Of a stretch of DNA of 64,000 nt, positions 1 to 7,643 are shown piece after piece. Under the pieces are notes generated by a model. The model was not told the origin of the DNA, ran no database searches, and worked only from the letters and a program-made list of their open reading frames with translations. A program made the translations under genes and the position numbers. Each line of letters begins with the position of its first letter. Positions within the stretch are counted from its first letter, which is position 1. The stretch is from Streptomyces sp. CoH27 (lineage in GTDB: Bacteria; Actinomycetota; Actinomycetes; Streptomycetales; Streptomycetaceae). The stretch covers positions 215,828 through 279,827 of the forward strand of contig NZ_JAIQYY010000002.1 in NCBI RefSeq assembly GCF_020181035.1, in the 5' to 3' direction.

Positions 1-1128
1 CGAGCGCCAGGTACGGCGCTCCGTACCCGCCACTCCGCGCCACCAGGCCTCCGCCGGAAGCTTGCCCTCCGGTTCGAAGGGCTCGCCGGGCCGGGGCAGG
101 GCCACCGCCTGGCCGGCCTCCTCGGCCGCCTCCTTGGTCCACTCCCCCGGCTCGGCCCACGGATGCGGAGCGAGATTGAAGGTGCCCCAGTGGATCGGCA
201 GCAGCACGCCGTGCGGTGCGCCGCCCTGGAGGTCCAGGTGGGCGCGCAGGCCCTCGTCGGGGCGCATGTGGATGTCGGGCCAGAAGTCGCTGTAGGCCCC
301 GATCTGGATCATCGTGGCGTCGAACGGGCCGTGGGCGGCGCCGATGTCCTTGAAGCCCTCGAAGTAGCCGGTGTCGCCGCTGTGGTAGATCCGGTGCTCC
401 TCACCGGCGACGGCCCAGGACGCCCAGAGGGTGTGCTGGGTGTTGCGCAGACCGCGGCCGCAGAAGTGGCGGGCCGGGGTGGCGGTGAGGGTGAGGCCGC
501 CGATTCTGGTGGACTCGTGCCAGTCCAGCTCGCGCAGCCGGTCCGCGGAGACGCCCCAGTGCTCCAGGTGGGCGCCGACGCCGAGCGGCACGGCGAACAC
601 GGTGTCCGTGCCGGCCAGCGCCTTGATCGTGGGCAGGTCGAGATGGTCGTAGTGGTCGTGGGAGATCACCACCACGTCGACCTCGCCGAGCGCGGCCAGC
701 GGCAGCGGCACGGGGTGCAGCCGCCGCGGTCCGGCGAACGGGAACGGGGAGCAGCGCTCGCCCCAGACCGGGTCGAACAGCACCCGGTGGCCGTCGATCT
801 CCGCGAGCACGCTGGAGTGTCCCATCCAGGTCAGCCGCAGCCCGGTGGCGGGCGGCTTGGCCAGGTCGGCGAAGGTCGTGGGGTGCACCGGGACGGTGCC
901 CTCCGGGGCGCGCAGGGGCCGGGTCTCCTTGTCGAAGAACACCTTCGCGAAGTCCAGCGTGGAGCCGGAGGGCCGGGTGCGCGCGGTGCCGCCGGGGTTC
1001 TGGAAGACGCCGTCCTTGAAGTGGGGGGAGCGGCGGATGCGTGCCATGCGCTCACCGCCCGGGTCCGCGCCGAAGGCCGCCGGCCGCAGTGCGCGGAGCC
1101 CGGAGATCGAGGAACGCAGTCCGGTCAC
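1..1128 (-). CDS. MBL-fold metallo-hydrolase (UlaG/NAPE-PLD-like), 3' end cut by window edge
   Basis: The GTG start is at 1128 and the frame is still open at base 1, so about 376 codons are visible and the C-terminus lies outside. The metal-binding motif HxHxDH is clear: SHDHYDHL at about residues 156-163, preceded by WMGHSSV near residue 101, as in the lipid-type/ascorbate-lactonase MBL hydrolases. A later GDTGYF and a C-terminal PIHWGTF fit the same family and would complete a two-metal site. No signal peptide is seen, so it is probably cytoplasmic. The substrate cannot be told; relatives cleave N-acyl-phosphatidylethanolamines or lactones. It diverges from the dehydrogenase at 1419, with two inverted repeats between them. 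Confidence 0.85.
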   Translation of the reverse strand, partial: MTGLRSSISGLRALRPAAFGADPGGERMARIRRSPHFKDGVFQNPGGTARTRPSGSTLDFAKVFFDKETRPLRAPEGTVPVHPTTFADLAKPPATGLRLTWMGHSSVLAEIDGHRVLFDPVWGERCSPFPFAGPRRLHPVPLPLAALGEVDVVVISHDHYDHLDLPTIKALAGTDTVFAVPLGVGAHLEHWGVSADRLRELDWHESTRIGGLTLTATPARHFCGRGLRNTQHTLWASWAVAGEEHRIYHSGDTGYFEGFKDIGAAHGPFDATMIQIGAYSDFWPDIHMRPDEGLRAHLDLQGGAPHGVLLPIHWGTFNLAPHPWAEPGEWTKEAAEEAGQAVALPRPGEPFEPEGKLPAEAWWRGVAGTERRTWRS

Positions 1129-1223
1129 GGTACCTCCCGGTGGAGTGGGTGAGGTTCCCCATTATGGTCGGCGCCTCCGACAGTCCGGGCCCCTTGGGGT
1201 GCCGGACCGCTCCTGCCGTGCAC

Positions 1224-1291
1224 TACTGAACCGTCGTTCAGCGCGTTGACAGGGTGCGAACGGACTCCCGATACTGACTCACGATTCAGTA
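1224..1291. promoter_or_regulatory. Two related TetR-type inverted repeats between divergent genes
   Basis: Two palindromes of similar sequence lie about 48 bp apart in the 290-bp divergent gap. The first has arms CTGAA (1226-1230) and TTCAG (1237-1241). The second has arms TACTGA (1272-1277) and TCAGTA (1286-1291). Both are close to 20 bp overall and share the ACTGA half-site, the size and symmetry of TetR-family operators. The nearest TetR gene is at 2756. The binding protein is inferred, not shown. Nothing else is apparent in the gap. Confidence 0.5.
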
Positions 1292-1418
1292 ATGGGGCGG
1301 TCCCCCGCGGGCGCCGTGTCCGAGAGGCGCCTCCACGCGCGCGTGGCCGTGGACGGGACCGACGCCGTCACCGCCCCGCCCCTCCCCCGTCCCCGCATTC
1401 GCGTTCCCGAGGAGCCCC

Positions 1419-2603
1419 ATGTCCGCCCCCGCCCCCTTGATGTCGCTCGTCTGGACCGACCACGTCACCGGCCGTCAGGGCTTCCTGGTCGTGGACCGGC
1501 TGGTGCGCGGCGTGGCCGGCGGCGGGCTGCGGATGCGCCCCGGCTGCACCCTGGAGGAGGTGGCGGGGCTCGCCCGCGGCATGACGATGAAGGAGGCCCT
1601 GCACTACGACCCCGAGGGCCGCTACATCCCGCTCGGCGGCGCCAAGGGCGGCATCGACTGCGATCCGCGGGCCCCGGAGGCGTACGGGCTGCTGGTGCGC
1701 TATCTGCGGGCCATGCGGCCGTACATCGAGACGCTCTGGGCCACCGGCGAGGATCTCGGCCTCTCCCAGGACCTGGTCGACCGCGCGGCGGCCGAGGCGG
1801 GCCTGGTCTCCTCCGTGCAGGCGGTGTACCCGCTGCTGGACGACGAGACGGCGGCCCGCGCACGGCTCGCGGACGCCTTCGCCGTCGAGGTGGACGGCAT
1901 CGGACTGGACGAGCTGGCCGGCGGCTGCGGGGTCGCCGAGTCGGCGCTCACGGCCCTGGACCGGGCGTCGGTGCCGTACGCGGGCACGCGCGTGGCCGTC
2001 CAGGGGTTCGGCACGATGGGCGGGGCCACCGCGCGGTTCCTCGCGCGCGCGGGACTGAGGGTGGTGGCGGTCGCCGACATCAAGGGCACGATGGCCAATC
2101 CGGCGGGGCTCGACGTCGAGGCACTGCTGGCCGCGCGGGACGGGTACGGCACCGTCGACCGCCGTGTGCTGCGGCCCGGCGACCGTGAGCTGCCCGGCGA
2201 CGCCTGGCTGTCGGCCGGCGCGGAGGTGCTGGTGCCGGCGGCCGTGTCGTACGCGATCGACACCGGCAACCAGGAGCGGATCGGCGCCCGTTGGATCGTG
2301 GAGGCCGCCAACATGCCGGTCCTGCCGGAGGCGGAGGCGCTGCTGGCCGCGCGCGGGGTGACCGTGCTGCCGGACGTGGTGGTCAACTCCGGTACGAACG
2401 CCTGGTGGTGGTGGACCCTTTTCGGGGACATCGGTGCGGACGCCGGCGAGGCCTTCACCCGTATCCGGCGTTCCATGCGCGCCCTGACCGGCCTGATGCT
2501 CGACCGCGCGGACACCGACGGTACGACACCGCGCGCGGCCGCCCACGCCCTGGTGGCCGACCGGCTGCCGGTGATCGCGGATCGCTTCGGGTGGTACCGG
2601 TGA
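1419..2603 (+). CDS. Glu/Leu/Phe/Val dehydrogenase family protein
   Basis: A 394-residue amino-acid dehydrogenase that would catalyse reversible NAD(P)-dependent oxidative deamination. The N-terminal dimerisation/catalytic domain has the family's substrate lysine segment (MTMKEA around K58) and the glycine-rich GGAKGGID at 73-80 with catalytic K76. The C-terminal Rossmann domain has GFGTMG at 196-201 and a late VVNSGTNAWWWW segment. It is shorter than hexameric glutamate dehydrogenases (about 450) and nearer in size to leucine or phenylalanine dehydrogenases (about 360). The WWWW run is unusual. Substrate specificity cannot be read from the sequence. The twin palindromes upstream suggest TetR control. 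Confidence 0.85.
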   Translation: MSAPAPLMSLVWTDHVTGRQGFLVVDRLVRGVAGGGLRMRPGCTLEEVAGLARGMTMKEALHYDPEGRYIPLGGAKGGIDCDPRAPEAYGLLVRYLRAMRPYIETLWATGEDLGLSQDLVDRAAAEAGLVSSVQAVYPLLDDETAARARLADAFAVEVDGIGLDELAGGCGVAESALTALDRASVPYAGTRVAVQGFGTMGGATARFLARAGLRVVAVADIKGTMANPAGLDVEALLAARDGYGTVDRRVLRPGDRELPGDAWLSAGAEVLVPAAVSYAIDTGNQERIGARWIVEAANMPVLPEAEALLAARGVTVLPDVVVNSGTNAWWWWTLFGDIGADAGEAFTRIRRSMRALTGLMLDRADTDGTTPRAAAHALVADRLPVIADRFGWYR

Positions 2604-2755
2604 CAACGGCGCACAGCTGACTCAACTGGCAGCAACCAGCGGGCTGCTGAGCCTGTGCCCCGGCCGCTCGGGTGTGCCTGAGATCTTCAGTGCCGGTCCG
2701 GACGGCTGTGGAGGCCCCTTCGGCGCCGCCGTCAGCAAAGGATTAGGGTGACGGC

Positions 2756-3376
2756 GTGGCGAGAGTGCGGTTGAGCGTGGCCGAGCGGCGGGAGGAGTTG
2801 CTGCGGGCCGCCATCGGGCAGATCGAGGCGCGGGGCGTGGCGGCGGTCAGGATCGCCGACGTGGCCGCGGCGCTCGGGGTGAGCAACGCGCTGGTGCTCT
2901 ACCACTTCTCCACGAAGGAGAAGCTGGTGGCCGCCGCGTTCGCCTACGCCGCCGAGGACGACCTCACGCATCTGCGCAAGCTGCTGGGGCGGCGTACGTC
3001 CGCGCTGCGCCGGCTGCGGGCGGCGGTGCGCTGGTACGCGCCGACCGGCCAGGCCAAGGGCTGGCGGCTGTGGATCGAGGGCTGGGCGGTGGCCCTGCGC
3101 GAGCCCGCGCTGCGCGAGGTCACCCGGGACCTGGACAAGCAGTGGAAGGCGGCGATCGCCGAGGTGATCAGCGAGGGCGTCGCCGCGGGCGAGTTCACCT
3201 GTGCCGACCCGGCCACTGCCGCCCTGCGGCTGACCGCGCTGCTGGACGGGCTGGCGGTGCAGCTGACGTCGTACCCAGGCGCGCTGCCGCGCGGCCGGGC
3301 ACAGGAGTGGGTGGACGACGCTCTCGCCCGCGAACTGGGCCTGGACCGAAGGGCGTTGACCGAACGGGGGCCCTGA
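2756..3376 (+). CDS. TetR/AcrR family transcriptional regulator
   Basis: A 206-residue repressor-type protein starting at GTG 2756 with a GGATTAGGG ribosome site just upstream. The N-terminal helix-turn-helix is typical: RREELLRAA, then VAAVRIADVAAALGVS, then LVLYHFSTKEKLV, covering about residues 7-52. The C-terminal ligand domain resembles the BetI-like group, with conserved WRLWIEGWA and the LLDGL segment near 155. It follows the dehydrogenase with a 152-bp gap, so it may be separately transcribed. Its own operator is not evident; the inverted repeats at 1224-1291 are candidates for its target. Confidence 0.88.
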   Translation: MARVRLSVAERREELLRAAIGQIEARGVAAVRIADVAAALGVSNALVLYHFSTKEKLVAAAFAYAAEDDLTHLRKLLGRRTSALRRLRAAVRWYAPTGQAKGWRLWIEGWAVALREPALREVTRDLDKQWKAAIAEVISEGVAAGEFTCADPATAALRLTALLDGLAVQLTSYPGALPRGRAQEWVDDALARELGLDRRALTERGP

Positions 3377-3419
3377 ACGGCCCACCGGGACGGGCAACGC
3401 CCGGAAGTCCCCCACCCGC

Positions 3420-3447
3420 CCCACCCCGCCGGCACAGGCGGGGTGGG
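3420..3447. terminator. Bidirectional hairpin terminator between convergent genes
   Basis: A perfect 11-bp stem CCCACCCCGCC (3420-3430) and GGCGGGGTGGG (3437-3447) with a 6-base loop lies between the TetR stop at 3376 and the converging SGNH hydrolase stop at 3459. There is no T tract, which is usual for Streptomyces terminators. Confidence 0.75.
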
Positions 3448-3458
3448 AGGAGTGACGG

Positions 3459-4277
3459 TCAGGCCACCGAGGCGATGCGGTGTTTGATGTCGTCCGGGGA
3501 CAGGGCGCCCTTCGCGGTCACGTGGTCGCCGGAGGACTCGCCGCGCAGTCGGCGGCCGATCCACGGGACGAGGTACTCGCGGGCCCAGTGGACGTCGTCG
3601 CGGCGGATGTCCAGCGTGCCCCGGGGCGGCAACGGCGGCCACGGCTGCTCCGGGTCGGCCGGGATCTCCAGGCCGAGCGCCTGGCCGGCGCGCAGCGCCA
3701 CGCGCGTGTGCCCCTCGGGCGAGAGGTGGAGCCGGTCGCTGTCCCACGCCCTGCGGTCCTGCACGGACTTGAGGGACCACAGGTCGAGCACCGGGCAGCC
3801 GTACCGGTCGGCGATGGCCCGCACATGTCCGTTGTACGTGGCGATCTTGCCGCGCAGATGCTTGAGCACGGGAACGCCCCGCGTGTCGAAGCCGGTCGTC
3901 ACGAGCACGGTGCCCGCGGCCTCCGTCAGCCTGGCCACGGCCCGCTCGAAACGCTCGGCCACCTCGTCCGGGTCGGTGCCCGGGCGGATGATGTCGTTGC
4001 CGCCCGCGCAGAAGGAGACCAGGTCCGGGGCCAGTTCGACCGCCTGCGGGAGCTGGTCCTCCACGATCTGGTCGAGCAGCTTCCCGCGGACCGCGAGATT
4101 GGTGTACTTGAAGTCGCCCTCGGGGCGCCGGTCGGCGAGCAGGACCGCGAACCGGTCGGCCCAGCCCACGAACGCCCCGTCGGGCCCGGGGTCGCCGACG
4201 CCCTCGGTGAAGCTGTCCCCCACCGCCACGTACGACCCGATCACTGATCTGTTGTCATTCTTCGAATCGTCTGCCAC
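3459..4277 (-). CDS. SGNH/GDSL hydrolase family protein
   Basis: A 272-residue cytoplasmic esterase/lipase-type protein. Block I is AVGDSFTEG with nucleophile S22, block III is GGND at 92-95 (oxyanion Asn) and block V is DRLHLSPEGH at 181-190 with the catalytic Asp and His, so all SGNH residues are present. There is no signal peptide. The start used is GTG 4277; a Shine-Dalgarno-like GAAGGTG is rather far upstream, and a downstream GTG before VIGSY is possible. A 16-bp palindrome at 4307-4322 sits directly upstream and matches one before the desaturase at 63 kb. That link to lipid metabolism supports an acyl-ester substrate, which is an inference. Confidence 0.88.
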   Translation of the reverse strand: MADDSKNDNRSVIGSYVAVGDSFTEGVGDPGPDGAFVGWADRFAVLLADRRPEGDFKYTNLAVRGKLLDQIVEDQLPQAVELAPDLVSFCAGGNDIIRPGTDPDEVAERFERAVARLTEAAGTVLVTTGFDTRGVPVLKHLRGKIATYNGHVRAIADRYGCPVLDLWSLKSVQDRRAWDSDRLHLSPEGHTRVALRAGQALGLEIPADPEQPWPPLPPRGTLDIRRDDVHWAREYLVPWIGRRLRGESSGDHVTAKGALSPDDIKHRIASVA

Positions 4278-4306
4278 GTCGGACCATGATTCACCTTCGG
4301 ATGTGA

Positions 4307-4322
4307 CCTACGCGACCGTAGG
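4307..4322. promoter_or_regulatory. Palindromic operator CCTACG-N4-CGTAGG
   Basis: A perfect palindrome, CCTACG (4307-4312) and CGTAGG (4317-4322) with four bases between, lies 30-45 bp upstream of the SGNH hydrolase start. The same 6-4-6 pattern recurs at 62983-62998. This is consistent with a TetR-type repressor site. The rest of the 111-bp gap holds no recognisable gene. Confidence 0.6.
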
Positions 4323-4388
4323 CAGAGGTTGACGAACGGTGAGATGAGCCACTCTTAAATCATGTGCCATTCAGGAATACGCCGTCCT

Positions 4389-5105
4389 TCAGCGCTGTTG
4401 AGTGTGCGGTCGGCACACCCGGAAGCCGGTGACCCTGAAGTGGCTCCACACGGTCCGGAAGGCGAAGTGTCCGCCCGTGTACGGCTCGGGGTCCGTGTAG
4501 TCGAACACCAGGCGGCCGTTGTTCCACCACTGCACGAGCGAGCCGTCGGAGACGATGCACACGTGGTTGGGCTGGTTCGGGACCAGCAGCGGCTCGGTGT
4601 AGTCGTAGACGAGCGGGCGGACTCCGGGTTCACCGACGTAGCGGCGCAGCCGGGTGGTGGTGTTGTAGTTCGCGCCGTAGCCCGCGTAGTAGGTCGTGAG
4701 GTAGTCGTACTCGGCGAGCGCGCCGGTGCGGTGCGTGGCGAACAGGTCGGCCGGGGAGCGGACGTCCGTCGCGTTCCAGAAGTTGTTCAGGTCCGAGACG
4801 CGGTCGTTGGGGCCGCCTGCCGAGACCGCGGTGGCGGTGTACTCCAGGACGTAGGGCCCGTCGAGCCTGCGCCGGAACCAGACCGTCGCGCCGCTCGGCA
4901 CGTCGATGTCCAGGACCCCGCGGCCGGCGGTGACGCTGCCGCCGTCCTGGAGTTCCGTCGCCCACTGGCCGAGGCCCTGCCGGAAGTCGTCGTGGGCGAG
5001 GAGCCGGCGACAGCCGGGTGCGGCGCTCGCGGCCGGAGCGGGGGCGAGCGCCGCCAGGGCGGTCGAGGCCGCGAGGGCGGTGAAGGCCCGGCGGGTGGTC
5101 GTCAT
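4389..5105 (-). CDS. Exported DUF6250-like protein (possible carbohydrate-active domain)
   Basis: A 238-residue protein starting at ATG 5105, with AAGGAG eight bases upstream. Residues 1-28 form a signal peptide: two arginines (TTRRAF), a long alanine/leucine core and an ASA cleavage site. The mature part is rich in aromatic and asparagine residues (DDFRQGLGQW, NFWNATDV, TYYAGYGANYN, VQWWNNGR, FRTVWSHFRVTGFRVC) and reads as a beta-sandwich of the kind placed in DUF6250, found in secreted sugar-active proteins. No catalytic residues can be assigned. The neighbouring alpha-galactosidase in the same orientation and the LacI-like site between them favour a role in plant polysaccharide use. Confidence 0.7.
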   Translation of the reverse strand: MTTTRRAFTALAASTALAALAPAPAASAAPGCRRLLAHDDFRQGLGQWATELQDGGSVTAGRGVLDIDVPSGATVWFRRRLDGPYVLEYTATAVSAGGPNDRVSDLNNFWNATDVRSPADLFATHRTGALAEYDYLTTYYAGYGANYNTTTRLRRYVGEPGVRPLVYDYTEPLLVPNQPNHVCIVSDGSLVQWWNNGRLVFDYTDPEPYTGGHFAFRTVWSHFRVTGFRVCRPHTQQR

Positions 5106-5155
5106 GTGCGGGGCTCCTTCCGGAGGACCAGGGATGACGTCGTCGACACGCGCGC

Positions 5156-5169
5156 AGTAAGCGCTTGCT
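5156..5169. promoter_or_regulatory. LacI/GalR-type operator (AAGCGCTT core)
   Basis: AGTAAGCGCTTGCT has a perfect eight-base palindromic core AAGCGCTT (5159-5166) and a single mismatch in the outer arms. The central CG with flanking AA/TT is characteristic of LacI-family operators on sugar genes. It lies 50-64 bp upstream of the DUF6250-like start. Confidence 0.55.
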
Positions 5170-5351
5170 GTCGACGGCGACCACTGTGTCCCGCGCCCAC
5201 CCTTTCTGTCGACACCCTGGGCGCGTCCGCCATGTGACCGCAACACATGACACAGGGCGGAGGCCGGACGAGCCGCAATCCGGGCGGCGGCAGGATGCGG
5301 CGTTCCGCCCGGACGGGTTCGAACGTCAGCGAGCGAGGCGCTGCTCACGCA

Positions 5352-7427
5352 TCACCGGATGCGCCGCAGCCGGAGAACCGTGGCATCCAGGTCGCCCTTG
5401 AGTCCGGTGCGCAGACCGTGGTGCAGCAGCACGGCCCCGCGGTGCACTTCGCCGGTTTCGCGGCATTCGTACGACGCCGTCGGGTCGAGTCCGCGCAGTC
5501 GCAGCGCCGGCACCGGCTCGCCGTAGCTCTGCGCCTGGAGCCACGCGAGGACCACGGTCTCCTCTCCGCGGACGTACTGGACGGCGCTCAGCCCGCCGGA
5601 CGGAGGCCGCAGCCGGTACAGCTCGCCGTGCTGGACGACCGGGCGGATCTCCTTGTACAGATCCACCCAGCGCCGGGCCTCGGCCAGCTCCTCGGCGCTC
5701 CACTCGGTGAGGTCGCCGCCGACACCGAGGACGCCCGCCATCGCGCTGACGAACCGGAACCGCAGCGAGCTGACCCGCCCGTTGAGCTGGATGTTCGGGC
5801 TGTCGGTGACCCAGGCGGCCATCACCCGGGCCGGATGGATCTGAGTGAAGCCGTGCTGGATGGCGAGCCGGTCCAGCGGGTCGGTGTTGTCGGAGGTCCA
5901 CACCTGGTCGGTGCGGCCCAGCACCCCGAGGTCGATCCGGCCGCCGCCGCCCGAGCAGGACTCGAAGGCGACCTGGGGGTGGGCCGCGCGCAGCCGGTCC
6001 AGCAGGGCGTACAGGGCGCGGACGTGGTCCACCCACAGCCGCTGCGGGTACGGCTCGCCGGGCCAGCCGGCGTCGGTGAAGCAGCGGTTGAAGTCCCACT
6101 TCACGTAGTCGATCGGCGCGCTGGAGAGCAGGGTGTCGAGCTGCTCCCAGAGGTACTCCTGGACGTCCTCGCGGGCGAGGTTGAGAACGAGCTGATTCCG
6201 CAGTTCCGTCCGCTTGCGCCCGCTCTGGTACTGCACCCAGTCGGGGTGGGCGCGGTACAGCTCGCTGTCCGGGTTGACCATCTCCGGCTCGACCCAGATG
6301 CCGAACTGCATGCCGAGTCCGTGCACCTGGTCGGCCAGCGGCTTCAGGCCCTGCGGGAAGCGGTCGGGGTTGGGCGTCCAGTCGCCGAGGCCGGCGCGGT
6401 CGCTGGTACGGGCGCCGAACCAGCCGTCGTCCACCACGAACAGCTCGACCCCGATCTCGGCGGCCCGGCGGGCGAGCGCGAGCTGCTGCTCCTCGGAGAT
6501 GTCGAAGTTCGTCGCCTCCCAGGAGTTGAACAGCACCGGGCGGTCCTGCTCCGCGTCCGGGACGACATACGCGCGCTGGTAGGCGTGCCAGGTGCGGCTG
6601 GCGCCGCCGAAGCCGCCGTCGGACCAGAGACCCGCGAAGACCGGGCTCGTGTACGACTCCCCGGCCTCCAGCATCAGCAGGCCCGAGTCGTCGTAGCCGG
6701 CGCCGCCGGTGATCTGCACGCGCGCGTCCGGGAGTTGGGCGACCGCGATCCGCCAGGAGCCGGACCAGCCCAAGGCGCAGCCGTAGACCTCGCCGCGTTC
6801 CTCGGTGGCGTCGGTGTCGAGGGCCACCCAGGGCAGGTGCTGGTGGCCGGTGTGGCCGCGGCGGCTGCCGATGACCTTCTCACCGTAGGTGAGGGGTGCG
6901 GTGGTGAGGCGGGACTCGGCGGCCCAGCGGCCGTGCAGCTGGGACAGCCGCCAGCCCGCGCGGTCGGGCAGGGTCCAGGTGGCCGCGTCGGCCCGCAGCA
7001 GCTCCACGCGCGCGTGTCCGCCGTTGGCCACGGTGACCCAGCGCTCGACGACATCGCCGCGCATCCGGTAGTGCAGGGTGATCGCGATTCCGCCGTCCTC
7101 GAAGCGCAGCCCCAGCTCGTCACCGTCGGCCGCGTACGACACGAAACGCCACTCGGTGCCGCGCCGCTCCTCGGTGCGTACGGACAGGGCGGGACGGACG
7201 AAGCGGGGGCCGCCCTCGACGGGGTACTCCTCGCGGCCGTCGAGCGGGGACTCGAAGGGCCAGTAGGCGGGCAGCGGGTGCCGGGCCAGGGCCTCGGCGT
7301 CCGCGAGGGCGATCCGTGGCCCCCAGTGGAGGTGGAGCAGTTCGTCCGCATCGGTGAGATGCAGGGCGTAGCTGCTGGCTGGCCCCGAAAGGAGCCAGGT
7401 ACGACCGTCTTCGGCGATGTCCACCAC
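5352..7427 (-). CDS. Alpha-galactosidase, glycoside hydrolase family 36
   Basis: About 691 residues. It would release terminal alpha-1,6-galactose from melibiose- or raffinose-type sugars. The three-domain GH36 layout is visible: an N-terminal beta-supersandwich (to about residue 300), a TIM barrel starting near VLFNSWEATNFD, and a C-terminal sheet. The nucleophile is the Asp of YVKWDFNR (about D445) and the acid/base is the Asp of WTSDNTDP (about D513). There is no signal peptide, so it acts inside the cell on imported sugar. I chose GTG 7427 because GAGG lies six bases before it; GTG 7439 and TTG 7448 are in frame but have poorer ribosome sites. Two direct repeats lie just upstream. Confidence 0.9.
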   Translation of the reverse strand: MVDIAEDGRTWLLSGPASSYALHLTDADELLHLHWGPRIALADAEALARHPLPAYWPFESPLDGREEYPVEGGPRFVRPALSVRTEERRGTEWRFVSYAADGDELGLRFEDGGIAITLHYRMRGDVVERWVTVANGGHARVELLRADAATWTLPDRAGWRLSQLHGRWAAESRLTTAPLTYGEKVIGSRRGHTGHQHLPWVALDTDATEERGEVYGCALGWSGSWRIAVAQLPDARVQITGGAGYDDSGLLMLEAGESYTSPVFAGLWSDGGFGGASRTWHAYQRAYVVPDAEQDRPVLFNSWEATNFDISEEQQLALARRAAEIGVELFVVDDGWFGARTSDRAGLGDWTPNPDRFPQGLKPLADQVHGLGMQFGIWVEPEMVNPDSELYRAHPDWVQYQSGRKRTELRNQLVLNLAREDVQEYLWEQLDTLLSSAPIDYVKWDFNRCFTDAGWPGEPYPQRLWVDHVRALYALLDRLRAAHPQVAFESCSGGGGRIDLGVLGRTDQVWTSDNTDPLDRLAIQHGFTQIHPARVMAAWVTDSPNIQLNGRVSSLRFRFVSAMAGVLGVGGDLTEWSAEELAEARRWVDLYKEIRPVVQHGELYRLRPPSGGLSAVQYVRGEETVVLAWLQAQSYGEPVPALRLRGLDPTASYECRETGEVHRGAVLLHHGLRTGLKGDLDATVLRLRRIR

Positions 7428-7441
7428 TAGATACCTCACAG

Positions 7442-7470
7442 GTGCCAACAGATCCGCTCAAGTGCCAACA
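7442..7470. repeat. Direct repeat GTGCCAACA x2, spaced 20 bp, in alpha-galactosidase promoter
   Basis: GTGCCAACA occurs at 7442-7450 and again at 7462-7470, exactly 20 bp (two helical turns) apart, 15-43 bp upstream of the chosen alpha-galactosidase start. Same-face direct repeats are typical of activator or DeoR-type regulator sites. Confidence 0.5.
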
Positions 7471-7643
7471 TCATGAGAGTTCCACGGCCTCCGTTTCAAT
7501 GCCTGGGCCTCCTCGTTTCCCCGCCGATGGCTGTCGTTTCCCTGCCTGTGGACAACTCCTTGCCCGAGGAAACCGATGTCGTATGGTCGACGGAGCGCCC
7601 GCCGACGAGCCGCGACGGCGGGGCCCGACCGGGAGGAGCCCCC

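Noticed and set aside
1246..1440. Short + strand frames ahead of the dehydrogenase
   Set aside because: Pro/Arg-rich without ribosome sites; they overlap the operator region and look like GC-driven noise.
5300..5335. tRNA-like GGTTCGAAC with flanking GACG/CGTC
   Set aside because: Only the T-loop-like heptamer fits; no acceptor, anticodon or D stem can be drawn around it. It is a chance palindrome before the alpha-galactosidase stop.
7473..7643. N-terminal extension of the tyrosine phosphatase
   Set aside because: No ribosome site at 7473, overlap with the alpha-galactosidase promoter repeats, and a clear GGGAGGAG site before GTG 7644.
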